From positions 1,934,501-1,998,500 of the forward strand of contig NZ_JACJUV010000001.1 of the NCBI RefSeq assembly GCF_014218805.1: a DNA stretch of 64,000 bases. The letters are read 5' to 3'. The notes below the pieces were generated by a model, which was not told the origin of the DNA, did not search any database, and was given only the letters and a program-made list of their open reading frames with translations. The translations under genes and the position numbers were made by a program. The stretch comes from Teredinibacter franksiae (GTDB taxonomy: Bacteria; Pseudomonadota; Gammaproteobacteria; Pseudomonadales; Cellvibrionaceae). Position 1 is the stretch's first letter. Each line of letters opens with the position of its first letter. This document shows positions 39,068 through 48,013 of the stretch, in pieces.

Positions 39068-39589
39068 ATGAATCGTAGACGTTTTATACTTAGTTCTACC
39101 GCTATTGCCGCCAGCTTAACAACCGGCATTATTTATTGGCCTAACCGCTGGCACTATATAGTTGTGCACCATAGCGCGGGTAAATTCGGCACCATCAAGT
39201 TTCTTCAGCAAGTACACCGTGAACGACAGCAAGGCGATCCGGTCGACGCCATTCCCTATCACTATGTGATTGGCAACGGGAACGGCTTAAAAATGGGAGA
39301 GGTCGCCAGCGATTGGCGACAGAAAAATCATATCTGGGGTGCCCATGTGTCCGGCCGAAATACCGACCGGAACTTCAGGGGCATCGGTATTTGCCTCATT
39401 GGGAATTTTGAAGAGCACACTGTACCAGAAGCTCAATATATGGCTCTTTTAGCACTAACTAAAAACCTGATGCTAGAATTTGCTATACCGCTATCGAATA
39501 TTACCGGCCACGGCCATACGCAGGGGGAGTCTACTCATTGTCCGGGGGAACATTTTCCCATGCCACGTTTTATGAAAGACCTGATCTAG
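39068..39589 (+). CDS. N-acetylmuramoyl-L-alanine amidase / peptidoglycan recognition fold
   Basis: 173 residues. The N-terminus MNRRRFILSSTAIAASLTTGI resembles a Tat-type or anchored signal. The amidase_2 fold shows VVHHSAGK (zinc His), VDAIPYHYVIGNGNGLKMGEV, WGAHVSGRNTDRNFRGIGICLIGNFE (second His) and the late GHGHTQGESTHCPGEHFP (His and Cys ligands). It probably cleaves the stem peptide from peptidoglycan in the periplasm. Standing alone; it does not belong to the siderophore operon, which runs the other way. Confidence 0.85.
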   Translation: MNRRRFILSSTAIAASLTTGIIYWPNRWHYIVVHHSAGKFGTIKFLQQVHRERQQGDPVDAIPYHYVIGNGNGLKMGEVASDWRQKNHIWGAHVSGRNTDRNFRGIGICLIGNFEEHTVPEAQYMALLALTKNLMLEFAIPLSNITGHGHTQGESTHCPGEHFPMPRFMKDLI

Positions 39590-39862
39590 CTTCAAGCCTG
39601 AAATGCAATTCGCTGATTCAAGGGCATATCTATAAGATAATAATTCTAAGTGACACATTGAATAGCGCTCGAAATAATATTACAGGCTTACTCTTTGGGT
39701 GTATTTAGTTTTCCATATTCAGCGAGTTCCCTCAAGATAAAAGTCCGCTCACCCAACTTAAATACGGATATTGATCAAACTCGTAATTAAGATGGCCTTA
39801 ATTGACAATCAATACGCTTCATATATACTTGAGCAATCAACCATATGTAAAGCATATTAATT

Positions 39863-40285
39863 ATGACACAAAACTGCGTTAGTTCAGCATTCATCATCCA
39901 AAACTCACTCATTGCATCGCGATTATCGCGAAAGGTCGGTAACCGACTAAGTGTTCATGGGCTCAGTCTTACTGAATATCTCGTTATGGATTACTTAAGC
40001 AGCTGCCCCCATAAAGAGGTCTCAAGAATTGAACTGGCAGAGCATCTAGGCATGAGTGCATCCGGCGTAACCCGTCTACTTATGCCAATGGAGAAAAATC
40101 GAATCGTTAAAAAAATCAAGAATCCCCGCGACGCAAGGCAAAGCCTCGCAAAACTATCCGATACCGGCCAGCGTGTACTGGATGAAGCCAGTGTTAGCTT
40201 TGCGCATATCGCAAGCGACCTTACATCTCAGTTAAGCCCGAACCAGCAGGAAAAACTGATAGAGCTTTACAAGAAAGTGCTATAG
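39863..40285 (+). CDS. MarR family transcriptional regulator
   Basis: 140 residues with winged-helix signature: VSRIELAEHLGMSASGVTRLLMPMEKNRIVKKIKNPRDARQ-type recognition helix and wing, then SLAKLSDTGQRVLDEA. MarR proteins commonly control efflux genes; the next gene, a MATE exporter, is convergent, so it is not an operon partner. AT-rich promoter region precedes it. The ligand is unknown. Confidence 0.9.
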   Translation: MTQNCVSSAFIIQNSLIASRLSRKVGNRLSVHGLSLTEYLVMDYLSSCPHKEVSRIELAEHLGMSASGVTRLLMPMEKNRIVKKIKNPRDARQSLAKLSDTGQRVLDEASVSFAHIASDLTSQLSPNQQEKLIELYKKVL

Positions 40286-40582
40286 CGCTGTATCAACAAA
40301 GTTGGGAAAATGAGTGAAATAGTAAATGACTCAAGCAACGAAAAAAGTTGTTTTTTAGACAAACATATTTACCTTCGGGGGCTTCGTTACAACCATCATT
40401 TGGTCAATCATAATCTAGCCCATTCGAACCGCGAACCTCAATTGAAATTCGCCCACAATTCGTCCCCCCCCCCCCAACAATCGACCTCTATTTGGAGCGA
40501 ACTTAGCGCTTTTCAGGAGCCAATTGCAAACAAAGCCTTGATAATAGTAATAGCCGAATACAACTCATCACTGTTGCTTCCT
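40286..40582. other. Convergent intergenic region with C12 tract
   Basis: About 300 bases between marR (plus) and the MATE gene (minus). A 112-codon plus frame (from 40310) overlaps the MATE 3' end and has no protein-like composition. A run of 12 consecutive C lies at 40464-40475. No clear terminator was found. Confidence 0.5.
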
Positions 40583-41962
40583 CTATGCTTTCGCAACCGT
40601 CAAATTTTTCATCCAGCGGCGAAAACGAATCCTCACCCATACAGGTAAAAACTTTGCCGTATCTTCTACAAACATTAATGCAAATATCACCAGAAAAGAT
40701 ACATCCAAACTGAATATCGTAAAAGCGTATAGTGGTACGCCCAGCCCCCACATCACAAGGGTATCAGTAGTAAGACAGAAGCGATTATCGCCACCCGCGC
40801 GTAACACACCCAGTATACGCACCATATTCATGGTTTTAATCCACACCAACACGCAGAATATCGCCAGAGTGTTATTCAACAACGTCGCTGTTTGGACGTC
40901 GAGTTCATCGAATATACCTACCACAAGAGGTCGTGCAAACCAAAGGCTTACGCTCAGCACGGCAGCCAACACCATCGTTAAACGGATAAAGAAACCGTAC
41001 AACTGCCACGCTTCGTCGGTTTTATCGCCTCCGAGTGCGCGACCAATCAACACGGTTGACGCATTCGAAAGCCCTATAAATATCGAAAAGAATAGGCTTT
41101 CTATAGGCACCACAATACCCATTACCGCCAGCGCATCTGTTCCTGCGTAGCCAGTAAGCACATGATAGGTCGCATTACCAACCCCCCAAACAATATGGTT
41201 GATCACCAGCGGCAGAGAAAAATTTACAAATCGTTTTAAGTCCTGACGGTTAGCTGCAGCAACAAAATGGCTTTTCGCTAACGCAAACGCATGCTTTTTG
41301 TGGTAAACCCACAAAAGCGTACCTGTTAGCTGTAGCGCACGCGCCACCAGTGTTGCCCACGCGGCACCTTCCACACCCATTGCGGGAAAGCCGAAATGCC
41401 CAAAGATCAACGCGTAATTAAGGATAATATTACACAGACCGGCGAGCGCCCCCATAGCCAAGGGTAGGCCGGTATTACCCAAAGCGCGCAATCCGGCTTC
41501 GTAAATGATGATGACCTGGGTAATCAATAATACCGGAGCGGTAATTTTCAGATAAGTGATTGTTAGACGTGCGACTTCCGCATCTGGATTGATAAGTGGC
41601 ACCCAGAGTTCACTGAGAAATGCGAAGGCTAAAGTGAAGGGAATCATCACCACAGCGCCAACAAACAACGTAAGTGCTACCGTACGCTGGCAGGCAGGCA
41701 TATTGCTGGCCCCGGTGTATTGGGCTACCAGTATGCCGCAGCCTGCGCCAAGGCCGGCCATTAACACCAATAGAAGGAAATGCAGTTTTGCCGCTAGGCC
41801 TACCGCAGCTAGCGCCGCTGGCCCCAAGTTGCCAACCATTAGAACGTCGGCCATGCCAATAAGCGATTGCAGGATCATTTGCGCAGCCACAGGCAATGCC
41901 AAGCTGAGCACGCTGACCCAAAGAGTGCGCGAGGAAAGAGGGGTACTGAAAGTTTGAACCAT
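40583..41962 (-). CDS. MATE family efflux transporter
   Basis: 459 residues, about 12 TM helices in two repeats. Typical stretches: LSLALPVAAQMILQSLIGMADVLMVGNLGPAALAAVGLA, AGLGAGCGILVAQYTGA, and the second-half equivalent VNFSLPLVINHIVWGVGNATYHVLTGYAGTDALAVMGI. Such pumps exchange drugs or metabolites for Na+ or H+. The gene is preceded by a leader RNA with an intrinsic terminator (41977-42010), so its expression is probably controlled by attenuation. Proximity to the siderophore genes makes siderophore export one possibility. Confidence 0.92.
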   Translation of the reverse strand: MVQTFSTPLSSRTLWVSVLSLALPVAAQMILQSLIGMADVLMVGNLGPAALAAVGLAAKLHFLLLVLMAGLGAGCGILVAQYTGASNMPACQRTVALTLFVGAVVMIPFTLAFAFLSELWVPLINPDAEVARLTITYLKITAPVLLITQVIIIYEAGLRALGNTGLPLAMGALAGLCNIILNYALIFGHFGFPAMGVEGAAWATLVARALQLTGTLLWVYHKKHAFALAKSHFVAAANRQDLKRFVNFSLPLVINHIVWGVGNATYHVLTGYAGTDALAVMGIVVPIESLFFSIFIGLSNASTVLIGRALGGDKTDEAWQLYGFFIRLTMVLAAVLSVSLWFARPLVVGIFDELDVQTATLLNNTLAIFCVLVWIKTMNMVRILGVLRAGGDNRFCLTTDTLVMWGLGVPLYAFTIFSLDVSFLVIFALMFVEDTAKFLPVWVRIRFRRWMKNLTVAKA

Positions 41963-42100
41963 ATTTGTTTACCGACAAAAGAAAACGCCGCCCTAAATTA
42001 CTGGACGGCGCAAGCTCGGTAGCCATGGGGGTCACTCCCAGGCACCCTTAGTTTAGTAGAGCATCAGGCCGTTGGCCTAGATAAACAACGATTATCTCAG
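41963..42100 (-). promoter_or_regulatory. Structured leader of the MATE gene, candidate riboswitch or attenuator
   Basis: On the minus strand this GC-rich leader holds a small hairpin AGGCC-AAC-GGCCT, a conserved-looking core running from AACTAAGGGTGCC through CTACCGAGC, and an intrinsic terminator ending 15 bases before the MATE start codon. The surrounding DNA is AT-rich. I cannot assign it to a known class. AGGGT-CC and CCGAG faintly recall guanidine-I (ykkC) elements, which are known to precede MATE genes, but the match is poor. Confidence 0.55.
41977..42010 (-). terminator. Intrinsic terminator inside the MATE leader
   Basis: Minus-strand stem CGCCGTCC / GGGCGGCG (8 bp, one G-U pair) with a loop of 9 bases, followed by TTTTCTTTT. 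It lies upstream of, not after, the gene it precedes. Confidence 0.82.
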
Positions 42101-42211
42101 TTTTGAAGTCAATTTGCTGTCACAAAACATCTCTTTCAACCGCAGTGCTATAATCGCCGCCGTTAATTTTTTCGTATAAACCCCAAATTGGAACCCATTA
42201 GAGAAACATAC

Positions 42212-42697
42212 ATGCAGATTACCAATAACACCGTCGTTAGCTTTCACTACACCCTCAGTGAAGAGGGTGGCGCACAACTCGAAACCAATCACGATTCAGT
42301 ACCAATGGCGTACCTGCATGGCCACAGTAATATCCTCGCGGGGCTGGAAACAGCAATGGCAGGCATGTCTGAAGGTGAAACCAAAACGGTCTCCCTTCCC
42401 CCAGAAGATGCCTATGGCCCCAAGCGCGATAACGCAGAACAGAAGATACCCATTAAACATTTGGCCGGTAAATATAAACGATTACTGCCAGGAATGATTG
42501 TGCGGGTAAACACCGAAAAGGGTGTCGTTAACGCCAGCGTTATTAAGCCGGGCTTAAAAATGGTAACGGTGGATATGAACCACCCCTTTGCCGGCAAAAC
42601 ACTGCAGTTCGAATTAGAAATTAAAAGTGTGCGTGAAGCGACAGAAGACGAAATCACCCACCGCCATGCCCACGGTGAAGGTGGTCATCACCACTAG
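42212..42697 (+). CDS. slyD: FKBP-type peptidyl-prolyl isomerase SlyD
   Basis: 161 residues from ATG 42212 (the TTG at 42188 would add eight unlikely residues). FKBP domain split by the IF insert, as in SlyD: NNTVVSFHYTLSEEGG, MAYLHGHSNILAGLETAM, LPPEDAYGPKRDNAEQ, VDMNHPFAGKTLQFELEIKSVREAT. The C-terminus is His-rich (HRHAHGEGGHHH), the metal-binding tail seen in SlyD. Folding helper and nickel carrier in the cytoplasm. Confidence 0.94.
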   Translation: MQITNNTVVSFHYTLSEEGGAQLETNHDSVPMAYLHGHSNILAGLETAMAGMSEGETKTVSLPPEDAYGPKRDNAEQKIPIKHLAGKYKRLLPGMIVRVNTEKGVVNASVIKPGLKMVTVDMNHPFAGKTLQFELEIKSVREATEDEITHRHAHGEGGHHH

Positions 42698-42832
42698 CTG
42701 ATTAAAACCTCTGGCGTGGCAGCTTTATAAAAGGTGTTTGCTATATGAAGGGCTGCACCTACTCGGTGCCGGCCCTATAAAAATGTTTTAAATAAGTGCG
42801 ATCCCAAGCTTGGCATCTCAGAAAACTACGCC

Positions 42833-43138
42833 TTACACCACAACCACTGAATTATCGGTACCACAGGTATTGGGCACATACTTATCGGCATCGAAATCAT
42901 TTTCCCACTGCTCACCGTCTAGTACATAACGGTACTCATATTCTTTTCCTGTCGCCAAATCTAGCGTGGTGGCGTACTTACCGTCTTTTTGCTTTTTCAA
43001 AGGCGTCCTAGAGCAATCCCAGCCGTTAAATTCACCCGCCAAATAAATACTTTTCGCACTTTCTGCCAAAGTGGCAGGGGCAATAAATTTTACTTTGCAT
43101 ACGGGTTTTGTTTTTAAGTAGCGCTTATCCAAGCTCAT
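42833..43138 (-). CDS. Free-standing glycogen-binding (CBM48-like) domain protein
   Basis: 101 residues consisting of one early-set domain: VKFIAPATLAESAKSIYLAGEFNGWDCSRTPLKKQKDGKYATTLDLATGKEYEYRYVLDGEQWENDFDADKYVPN-type pattern. The GEFNGWD and YEYRYVLDGEQW motifs are those of CBM48/AMPK-beta glycogen-binding modules. No enzyme domain is attached and no signal peptide is present. It may target a partner to glycogen or act as a small regulator. No glycogen genes are adjacent. Confidence 0.8.
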   Translation of the reverse strand: MSLDKRYLKTKPVCKVKFIAPATLAESAKSIYLAGEFNGWDCSRTPLKKQKDGKYATTLDLATGKEYEYRYVLDGEQWENDFDADKYVPNTCGTDNSVVVV

Positions 43139-43326
43139 AGCGGTGAAACTCCTAGGTCAATTAAAAAGGTGAATAAAACAGTGAATCTTTCACACAATAA
43201 CTTTAGACAGAGTCTTAGGTATAAACGTAAAAAAATCAAAAGAACACTGGCAAAAAAACGCATCTCGTCACACTTGCGCTCGCTACCAATGATATTGAGC
43301 AAATTTTCTGCCAATTATTTCGTTAT

Positions 43327-43911
43327 TTACTTACTTGCCACCATCTGCACCACAGCCCCCTCACCTGTATGACAAATGCCTTCAGTAACATCGCGCTCAA
43401 GCTCCTGCAGGTGCACCACCGAAAGCAAAGCAAAATCCGATTGTAATTGTTGCGCCGACATCATCAACTCTTTGCTGGGCGGGCCACCGGTGCCAAACTC
43501 TAATTGGTCTGGCCGATATCCTTCAAGCAGTATGACACCACCGGGTTTAAGTGCCGCAACAACACGACGATGTAAAGACTCACGCAAAGCTGGAGGCAAG
43601 TGGCAAAAGATAGAGACAATACCGCTCCACTCATTGTTACCCAGATCGTACTCGGCGAGATCGGCCACCTCGTAATTCAAACTAACGTTCATTTCTTTCG
43701 CAAGCTTTAGTGCTTTATCACGGCCCGCACTGGATGCGTCTACTGCCCACACTTCATATCCCAAACTCGCAAGATATACGGCGTTTCGGCCTTCGCCCTC
43801 GGCTAAACAAAGTACTTTGCCTTTTGGAAGGCTAGCACTATACGCCCGAAGGAAAGCATTGGCGGATTTACCGTAAACGTATTCCTCTACCGAATAGCGT
43901 TGATCCCACAT
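43327..43911 (-). CDS. Class I SAM-dependent methyltransferase (TehB-like)
   Basis: 194 residues: YSVEEYVYGKSANAFL, the SAM-binding GEGEGRNAVYLASLGYEVWAVDAS-type glycine loop (LAEGEGRNAVYLA), IVSIFCHLPPALRESLHRRVVAALKPGGVILLEGY. Similar to TehB-type methyltransferases that act on small thiols or oxyanions. Its start lies 2 bases after the stop of the upstream gene, so co-expression is likely. Substrate unknown. Confidence 0.88.
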   Translation of the reverse strand: MWDQRYSVEEYVYGKSANAFLRAYSASLPKGKVLCLAEGEGRNAVYLASLGYEVWAVDASSAGRDKALKLAKEMNVSLNYEVADLAEYDLGNNEWSGIVSIFCHLPPALRESLHRRVVAALKPGGVILLEGYRPDQLEFGTGGPPSKELMMSAQQLQSDFALLSVVHLQELERDVTEGICHTGEGAVVQMVASK

Positions 43912-43913
43912 TA

Positions 43914-44981
43914 TCAGGAATTCCCTCTATTTTTTTCTGTACAAAAATGATTGTAATAGCGCTCTGCATTTTTTTTAGCTACTTTAATGTCCTGCGCATT
44001 CATGTCATACTTTTTCTCCAGCTCACGCAAGTTGTCCCCGAACTGCTGCCTCTTCCCGTCATCCACTTCAATATTACGTATATATATTGCCGCCATCGTC
44101 CAATAATTTGCCCAAACAAATCCCGCTTCCGGCACCTTTAGTTCGAGAACCCAATTCTCATCTTTTCCTCGCCCGCCGGCGAGCGTAGAAAAGATAAAGG
44201 GGTCACAACTTGACCGCGCATTCAACAGCATCTCACCAATATCACTTTTTAATTGGCTAATTTCGTCTGGCGTTTTATCTCTAGCGAGGTAGCTGGCAGC
44301 ATCCGTTGTAGCCAATTCATATACGGCATTAGAATTGCCGGCATACGCCGCCTCCTCCAGAAAACTTAGCGCTTCTTTTTCATAGTCACGCGTCTCCCCG
44401 TTTACCGGAACTTGCTGGCAATCGCTGTAGTTTTTTTCCCATCGGGATTCGGCCTCTGCAAGCTCCCCATTACTTTTTCCCCGCTCCAGTAACCTGTTGC
44501 TGCGCTCATGCACCCACTGCTCAAAGGCTGTTCTATCCTGAGGAATAGCCGCACACTGCGCGTAGAGTTTGCTCAGTTCATAGGCCACACCGGCATCGCG
44601 AGTTGCTTCAAACGCGGCAAGTTGCTTATCAAGCTCTTCTTTAAGCTCTTCTCTGTGTACGGTAACAAACTTAAAGAAGATATCGTTGTTTACTTTTTTA
44701 AGCTGACGTTTCGGTTTTTGCTTTTCATTGCCAGTGTTTTTATTGCCTACTTGTTCCGTATTTTTATTCCCAACCTGTTCTGCGCTTTCAGCAACTACTT
44801 TGTTTTCTTGCTCAAGAGAAGCGCGTAAGTCAGCAATGGCATTAGCCTTCTGCAACGCTAAACGAGGTCGATCATCCGTGGATGATCGCAGTTGGGGATT
44901 TTGAATAAAAACAAAAAGTAGAATACTGCTGGCAGCAAGTACAAAACCAATACACAGCTGTAGCCATTTATTTCTTAACAT
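43914..44981 (-). CDS. Hypothetical membrane-anchored protein
   Basis: 355 residues. N-terminal anchor or signal (LQLCIGFVLAASSILLFVF, about 7-26), then a charged linker with an exact tandem octapeptide (EQVGNKNT twice), followed by a mostly helical body that may consist of Sel1-like or TPR-like repeats (e.g. SFLEEAAYAGNSNAVYELA, 'LSKLYAQCAAI'). Six or so Cys occur. No family recognised. Directly upstream of, and probably co-transcribed with, the methyltransferase. Confidence 0.7.
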   Translation of the reverse strand: MLRNKWLQLCIGFVLAASSILLFVFIQNPQLRSSTDDRPRLALQKANAIADLRASLEQENKVVAESAEQVGNKNTEQVGNKNTGNEKQKPKRQLKKVNNDIFFKFVTVHREELKEELDKQLAAFEATRDAGVAYELSKLYAQCAAIPQDRTAFEQWVHERSNRLLERGKSNGELAEAESRWEKNYSDCQQVPVNGETRDYEKEALSFLEEAAYAGNSNAVYELATTDAASYLARDKTPDEISQLKSDIGEMLLNARSSCDPFIFSTLAGGRGKDENWVLELKVPEAGFVWANYWTMAAIYIRNIEVDDGKRQQFGDNLRELEKKYDMNAQDIKVAKKNAERYYNHFCTEKNRGNS

Positions 44982-45143
44982 GGCGGGAACTAGCTCCTTG
45001 TTGCTAGGTTAAAAGCTTTCCTTTAGTGCCCGCAGTTTAAACGCTCACTTAACAATTGCCAATCGCTTACTGGCCAGCCATTACACCCAGAATTCTGTTT
45101 GAACTGATACAATAACGCCCATCTACCGATAAGGCTCCCCACT

Positions 45144-46064
45144 ATGACCATTTCCCGAATACCCTTAGCCACCGGCGACGGCCCCGAGGTATCCCGCCTA
45201 ATTGCCGGTTACTGGCGGCTAAAACATTGGGGGAAAAGTGATCAGGAGCTACTGACCTTTATTGAACAACACCTAGAAATGGGTATCACCACCGTCGATC
45301 ATGCCATGGTCTACCGTAGCGAAGCGCTATTTGGCCGTGCACTAGCATTGAAGCCGCAATTGCGTGCACAACTAGAAATTATCACTAAATTTGGCATTCG
45401 CCCCTGTGGATTTGGGCCGATAGGCGCTCAGGCGATCAATCACTACGATAGCTCCGCCAAGTATCTATTGAAATCAGTGGAAGCCTCATTGCGCGATCTG
45501 AATACAGACTATATCGATGTACTCCTGGTACACCGGCCCGACTATTTAATGAATGCGGAAGCACTAGCGGAAGCATTTCTACAACTAAAAACCAGTGGTA
45601 AAGTAAAACACTTTGGTGTTTCGAATTTCACTGTGGCGCAATTTGAACGGTTGCAACAAGCCGTTACAAGTTTTATACCTGAGGGGTTGGTCACCAACCA
45701 AATAGAGTTTTCGCCATATCACTTAGACGCGTTGGATAACGGTATATTTGAACAATGCGCCAACCATAAAATTTCGCCCATGCTCTGGTCGTGCCTGGCA
45801 GGCGGGAAACTAATGTCTCCGAGTGATGATAAAGGCCATCGGTTACACCAAGCGTTTCAAATAGTTGCCGACGAGCTAGGCCTTAATGAAATTGAACCGG
45901 TAATTTATGCTTGGGTTTTACGCCTACCCAGTGCTCCGCTAGCACTGTTGGGCACCAGTAAAATCGAGCGTATTAAAGTCGCTGTGCAGGCCGACGAGTT
46001 AACCCTAAACCGCGAACAGTGGTACCGTATTTGGGAAGCATCAAAAGGCTACGCCGTACCCTAA
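45144..46064 (+). CDS. Aldo/keto reductase
   Basis: 306 residues, NADPH-dependent oxidoreductase with the TIM-barrel family motifs: TTVDHAMVYRSEALFGRAL (Asp and Tyr), EIITKFGI (Lys), YIDVLLVHRPD (His), KVKHFGVSNFTVAQFERL and LLGTSKIERIKVA. Resembles E. coli YdhF. Its stop overlaps the recQ start (TAATG), so the two genes are translationally coupled. Substrate unknown. Confidence 0.93.
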   Translation: MTISRIPLATGDGPEVSRLIAGYWRLKHWGKSDQELLTFIEQHLEMGITTVDHAMVYRSEALFGRALALKPQLRAQLEIITKFGIRPCGFGPIGAQAINHYDSSAKYLLKSVEASLRDLNTDYIDVLLVHRPDYLMNAEALAEAFLQLKTSGKVKHFGVSNFTVAQFERLQQAVTSFIPEGLVTNQIEFSPYHLDALDNGIFEQCANHKISPMLWSCLAGGKLMSPSDDKGHRLHQAFQIVADELGLNEIEPVIYAWVLRLPSAPLALLGTSKIERIKVAVQADELTLNREQWYRIWEASKGYAVP

Positions 46065-47866
46065 TGTTAAATTCTCCTCTACATATTCTACAACACACTT
46101 TTGGCTACGACAGTTTTCGCCAACCGCAAGAAAAAATCATTGACTGCGTAGTTGCCGGCGGCGATGCCCTAGTTCTTATGCCTACCGGTGGCGGCAAATC
46201 GCTATGCTACCAAATCCCCGCCCTCGCGCGAGGAGGCGTTGGTGTGGTTATTTCCCCGCTTATTGCATTAATGGAAGACCAGGTAAGCGCTCTGCGCGAA
46301 CTGGGAGTCAATGCCGGTTACCTGAACTCAACTCTCGACTGGGACAGCACTTGGCATACTGAGAACGCCATACGCAATGGCGAACTGAGCTTAGTGTACA
46401 TCGCACCGGAACGCCTTATTCAAGAACGTACGCTGGCACTCCTTCAAGAATCACCCATTTCATTATTTGCCATCGACGAAGCCCACTGCGTTGCGCAATG
46501 GGGCCATGATTTTAGGGCCGATTATTTACGCCTAAGCCTGTTGCACGAAACGTTCCCCACTATTCCACGCATAGCCCTCACTGCAACAGCCGACGAACGT
46601 ACTCGCGCCGAAATAATTGAGCGTTTATCACTAACCCGTGCGCAACAATTTATTAGCGGTTTTGACCGACCTAATATTCAGTACCGCATTCAACAGAAAA
46701 ATAAGCCCCGCGACCAGCTACTTAATTTTTTACGCAGCGAGCAGCAAGGCAATACGGGCATCATCTACTGCCTTTCACGAAAAAAAGTGGAAGACACCGC
46801 CGAATGGCTAACACAACAGGGGTTTAATGCACTGCCTTACCATGCGCGCATGAGTGCGAACGCGAGGCAAACCAATCAACATCGTTTTTTACGCGAAGAC
46901 AATATTATTATTGTTGCAACCATCGCCTTTGGTATGGGGATAGACAAACCCGACGTACGCTTTGTGGTGCATTTGGATTTACCCAAAAGTGTAGAAGCCT
47001 ATTATCAAGAAACCGGACGCGGCGGACGCGATGGCGAGCCATCAACGGCACTACTGCTCTACGGTCTAGAAGATGTGGTAAAGCTCAGCCAGATGGCCGA
47101 AAACTCCGAAGGTGACGAAGCATTTAAGCGCCAGGAGCAACAAAGACTCTATGCGATGCTGGGCATATGTGAAATAGCGAGCTGTCGGCGACAAGTATTA
47201 CTGCGATATTTCGGTGACGAAATGCCAGAGCCCTGCGGTAATTGCGACAACTGCCTCGAAGCACCCGACACATGGAATGCCAGTGAAGCTGTACAGATGG
47301 CACTAAGCACAGTGTATCGCAGCGGCCAGCGTTTTGGTGCGGGGCATTTAATTGATATTTTACGTGGGGCCGACAACGAGAAAATTCGTCAGTTTGGCCA
47401 CCAGGCGCTTTCTACCTACGGTATTGGCAATAAGCTTTCTGCGAACGAATGGCGAACCATCTTCCGCCAGCTTATTGCCCGAGGCCTGCTAACAGTTGAC
47501 CATGAAGGCTATGGCTGTCTGCGTCTCACCGAATCTTGTCGGCCAATTTTACGCGGCGCAGAAACTATTTATTTGCGCAAAGATAAAGTCAGCAAAAAAT
47601 CTCCGCTATTACGTAAAAAAGTATTAGATATAGCCGAAGAAGACATGGGACTGTGGAACGCCTTAAGGCAATGCCGTAAACAACTGGCCGATGAAAATGG
47701 CGTACCGCCCTACGTTATCTTTCATGACTCCACACTGAGGGAAATGCTTGAGAAACGACCGCTACAAGATTATGAACTGTTGAATATTTCCGGTGTTGGA
47801 GATCGAAAACTGGAGCAGTTTGGCGAGGCTTTCATTGACGTTATTCGGGAATTTGAATACACATAG
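46064..47866 (+). CDS. recQ: ATP-dependent DNA helicase RecQ
   Basis: 600 residues from ATG 46064. Helicase motifs: GYDSFRQPQEKII (motif 0), MPTGGGKSLCYQIPAL (I), IDEAHCVAQWGHDFR (II), ALTATAD (III), QETGRGGRDGEP (VI). The RecQ-Ct zinc site has CEIASCRRQVLLRYFGD and CGNCDNC, then winged helix and HRDC domain (residues about 525-600). 3'-5' helicase in recombination and fork repair. An upstream in-frame GTG (46019) is inside the preceding gene and rejected. Confidence 0.97.
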   Translation: MLNSPLHILQHTFGYDSFRQPQEKIIDCVVAGGDALVLMPTGGGKSLCYQIPALARGGVGVVISPLIALMEDQVSALRELGVNAGYLNSTLDWDSTWHTENAIRNGELSLVYIAPERLIQERTLALLQESPISLFAIDEAHCVAQWGHDFRADYLRLSLLHETFPTIPRIALTATADERTRAEIIERLSLTRAQQFISGFDRPNIQYRIQQKNKPRDQLLNFLRSEQQGNTGIIYCLSRKKVEDTAEWLTQQGFNALPYHARMSANARQTNQHRFLREDNIIIVATIAFGMGIDKPDVRFVVHLDLPKSVEAYYQETGRGGRDGEPSTALLLYGLEDVVKLSQMAENSEGDEAFKRQEQQRLYAMLGICEIASCRRQVLLRYFGDEMPEPCGNCDNCLEAPDTWNASEAVQMALSTVYRSGQRFGAGHLIDILRGADNEKIRQFGHQALSTYGIGNKLSANEWRTIFRQLIARGLLTVDHEGYGCLRLTESCRPILRGAETIYLRKDKVSKKSPLLRKKVLDIAEEDMGLWNALRQCRKQLADENGVPPYVIFHDSTLREMLEKRPLQDYELLNISGVGDRKLEQFGEAFIDVIREFEYT

Positions 47867-48013
47867 AAGCAAAAACACAAGCAAGCCGGCCTAAGCTCTG
47901 CTTTCGCTAAACGCAAGTAAGCGTCTGCAGCTGCCACTGCGCAGCCTTTACTGAATCGAAGAACGACATATAGAATGAACCCCCCTAGAACGCTATCGTA
48001 CGGGCTACTCATA

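Noticed and set aside
40310..40648. 112-codon frame between marR and MATE
   Set aside because: Overlaps the 3' end of the MATE gene, spans the C12 tract and has no protein-like composition or family features.
41963..42100. Calling the MATE leader a guanidine-I (ykkC) riboswitch
   Set aside because: Only fragments such as AGGGT-CC and CCGAG resemble that class; the other conserved elements are not seen.
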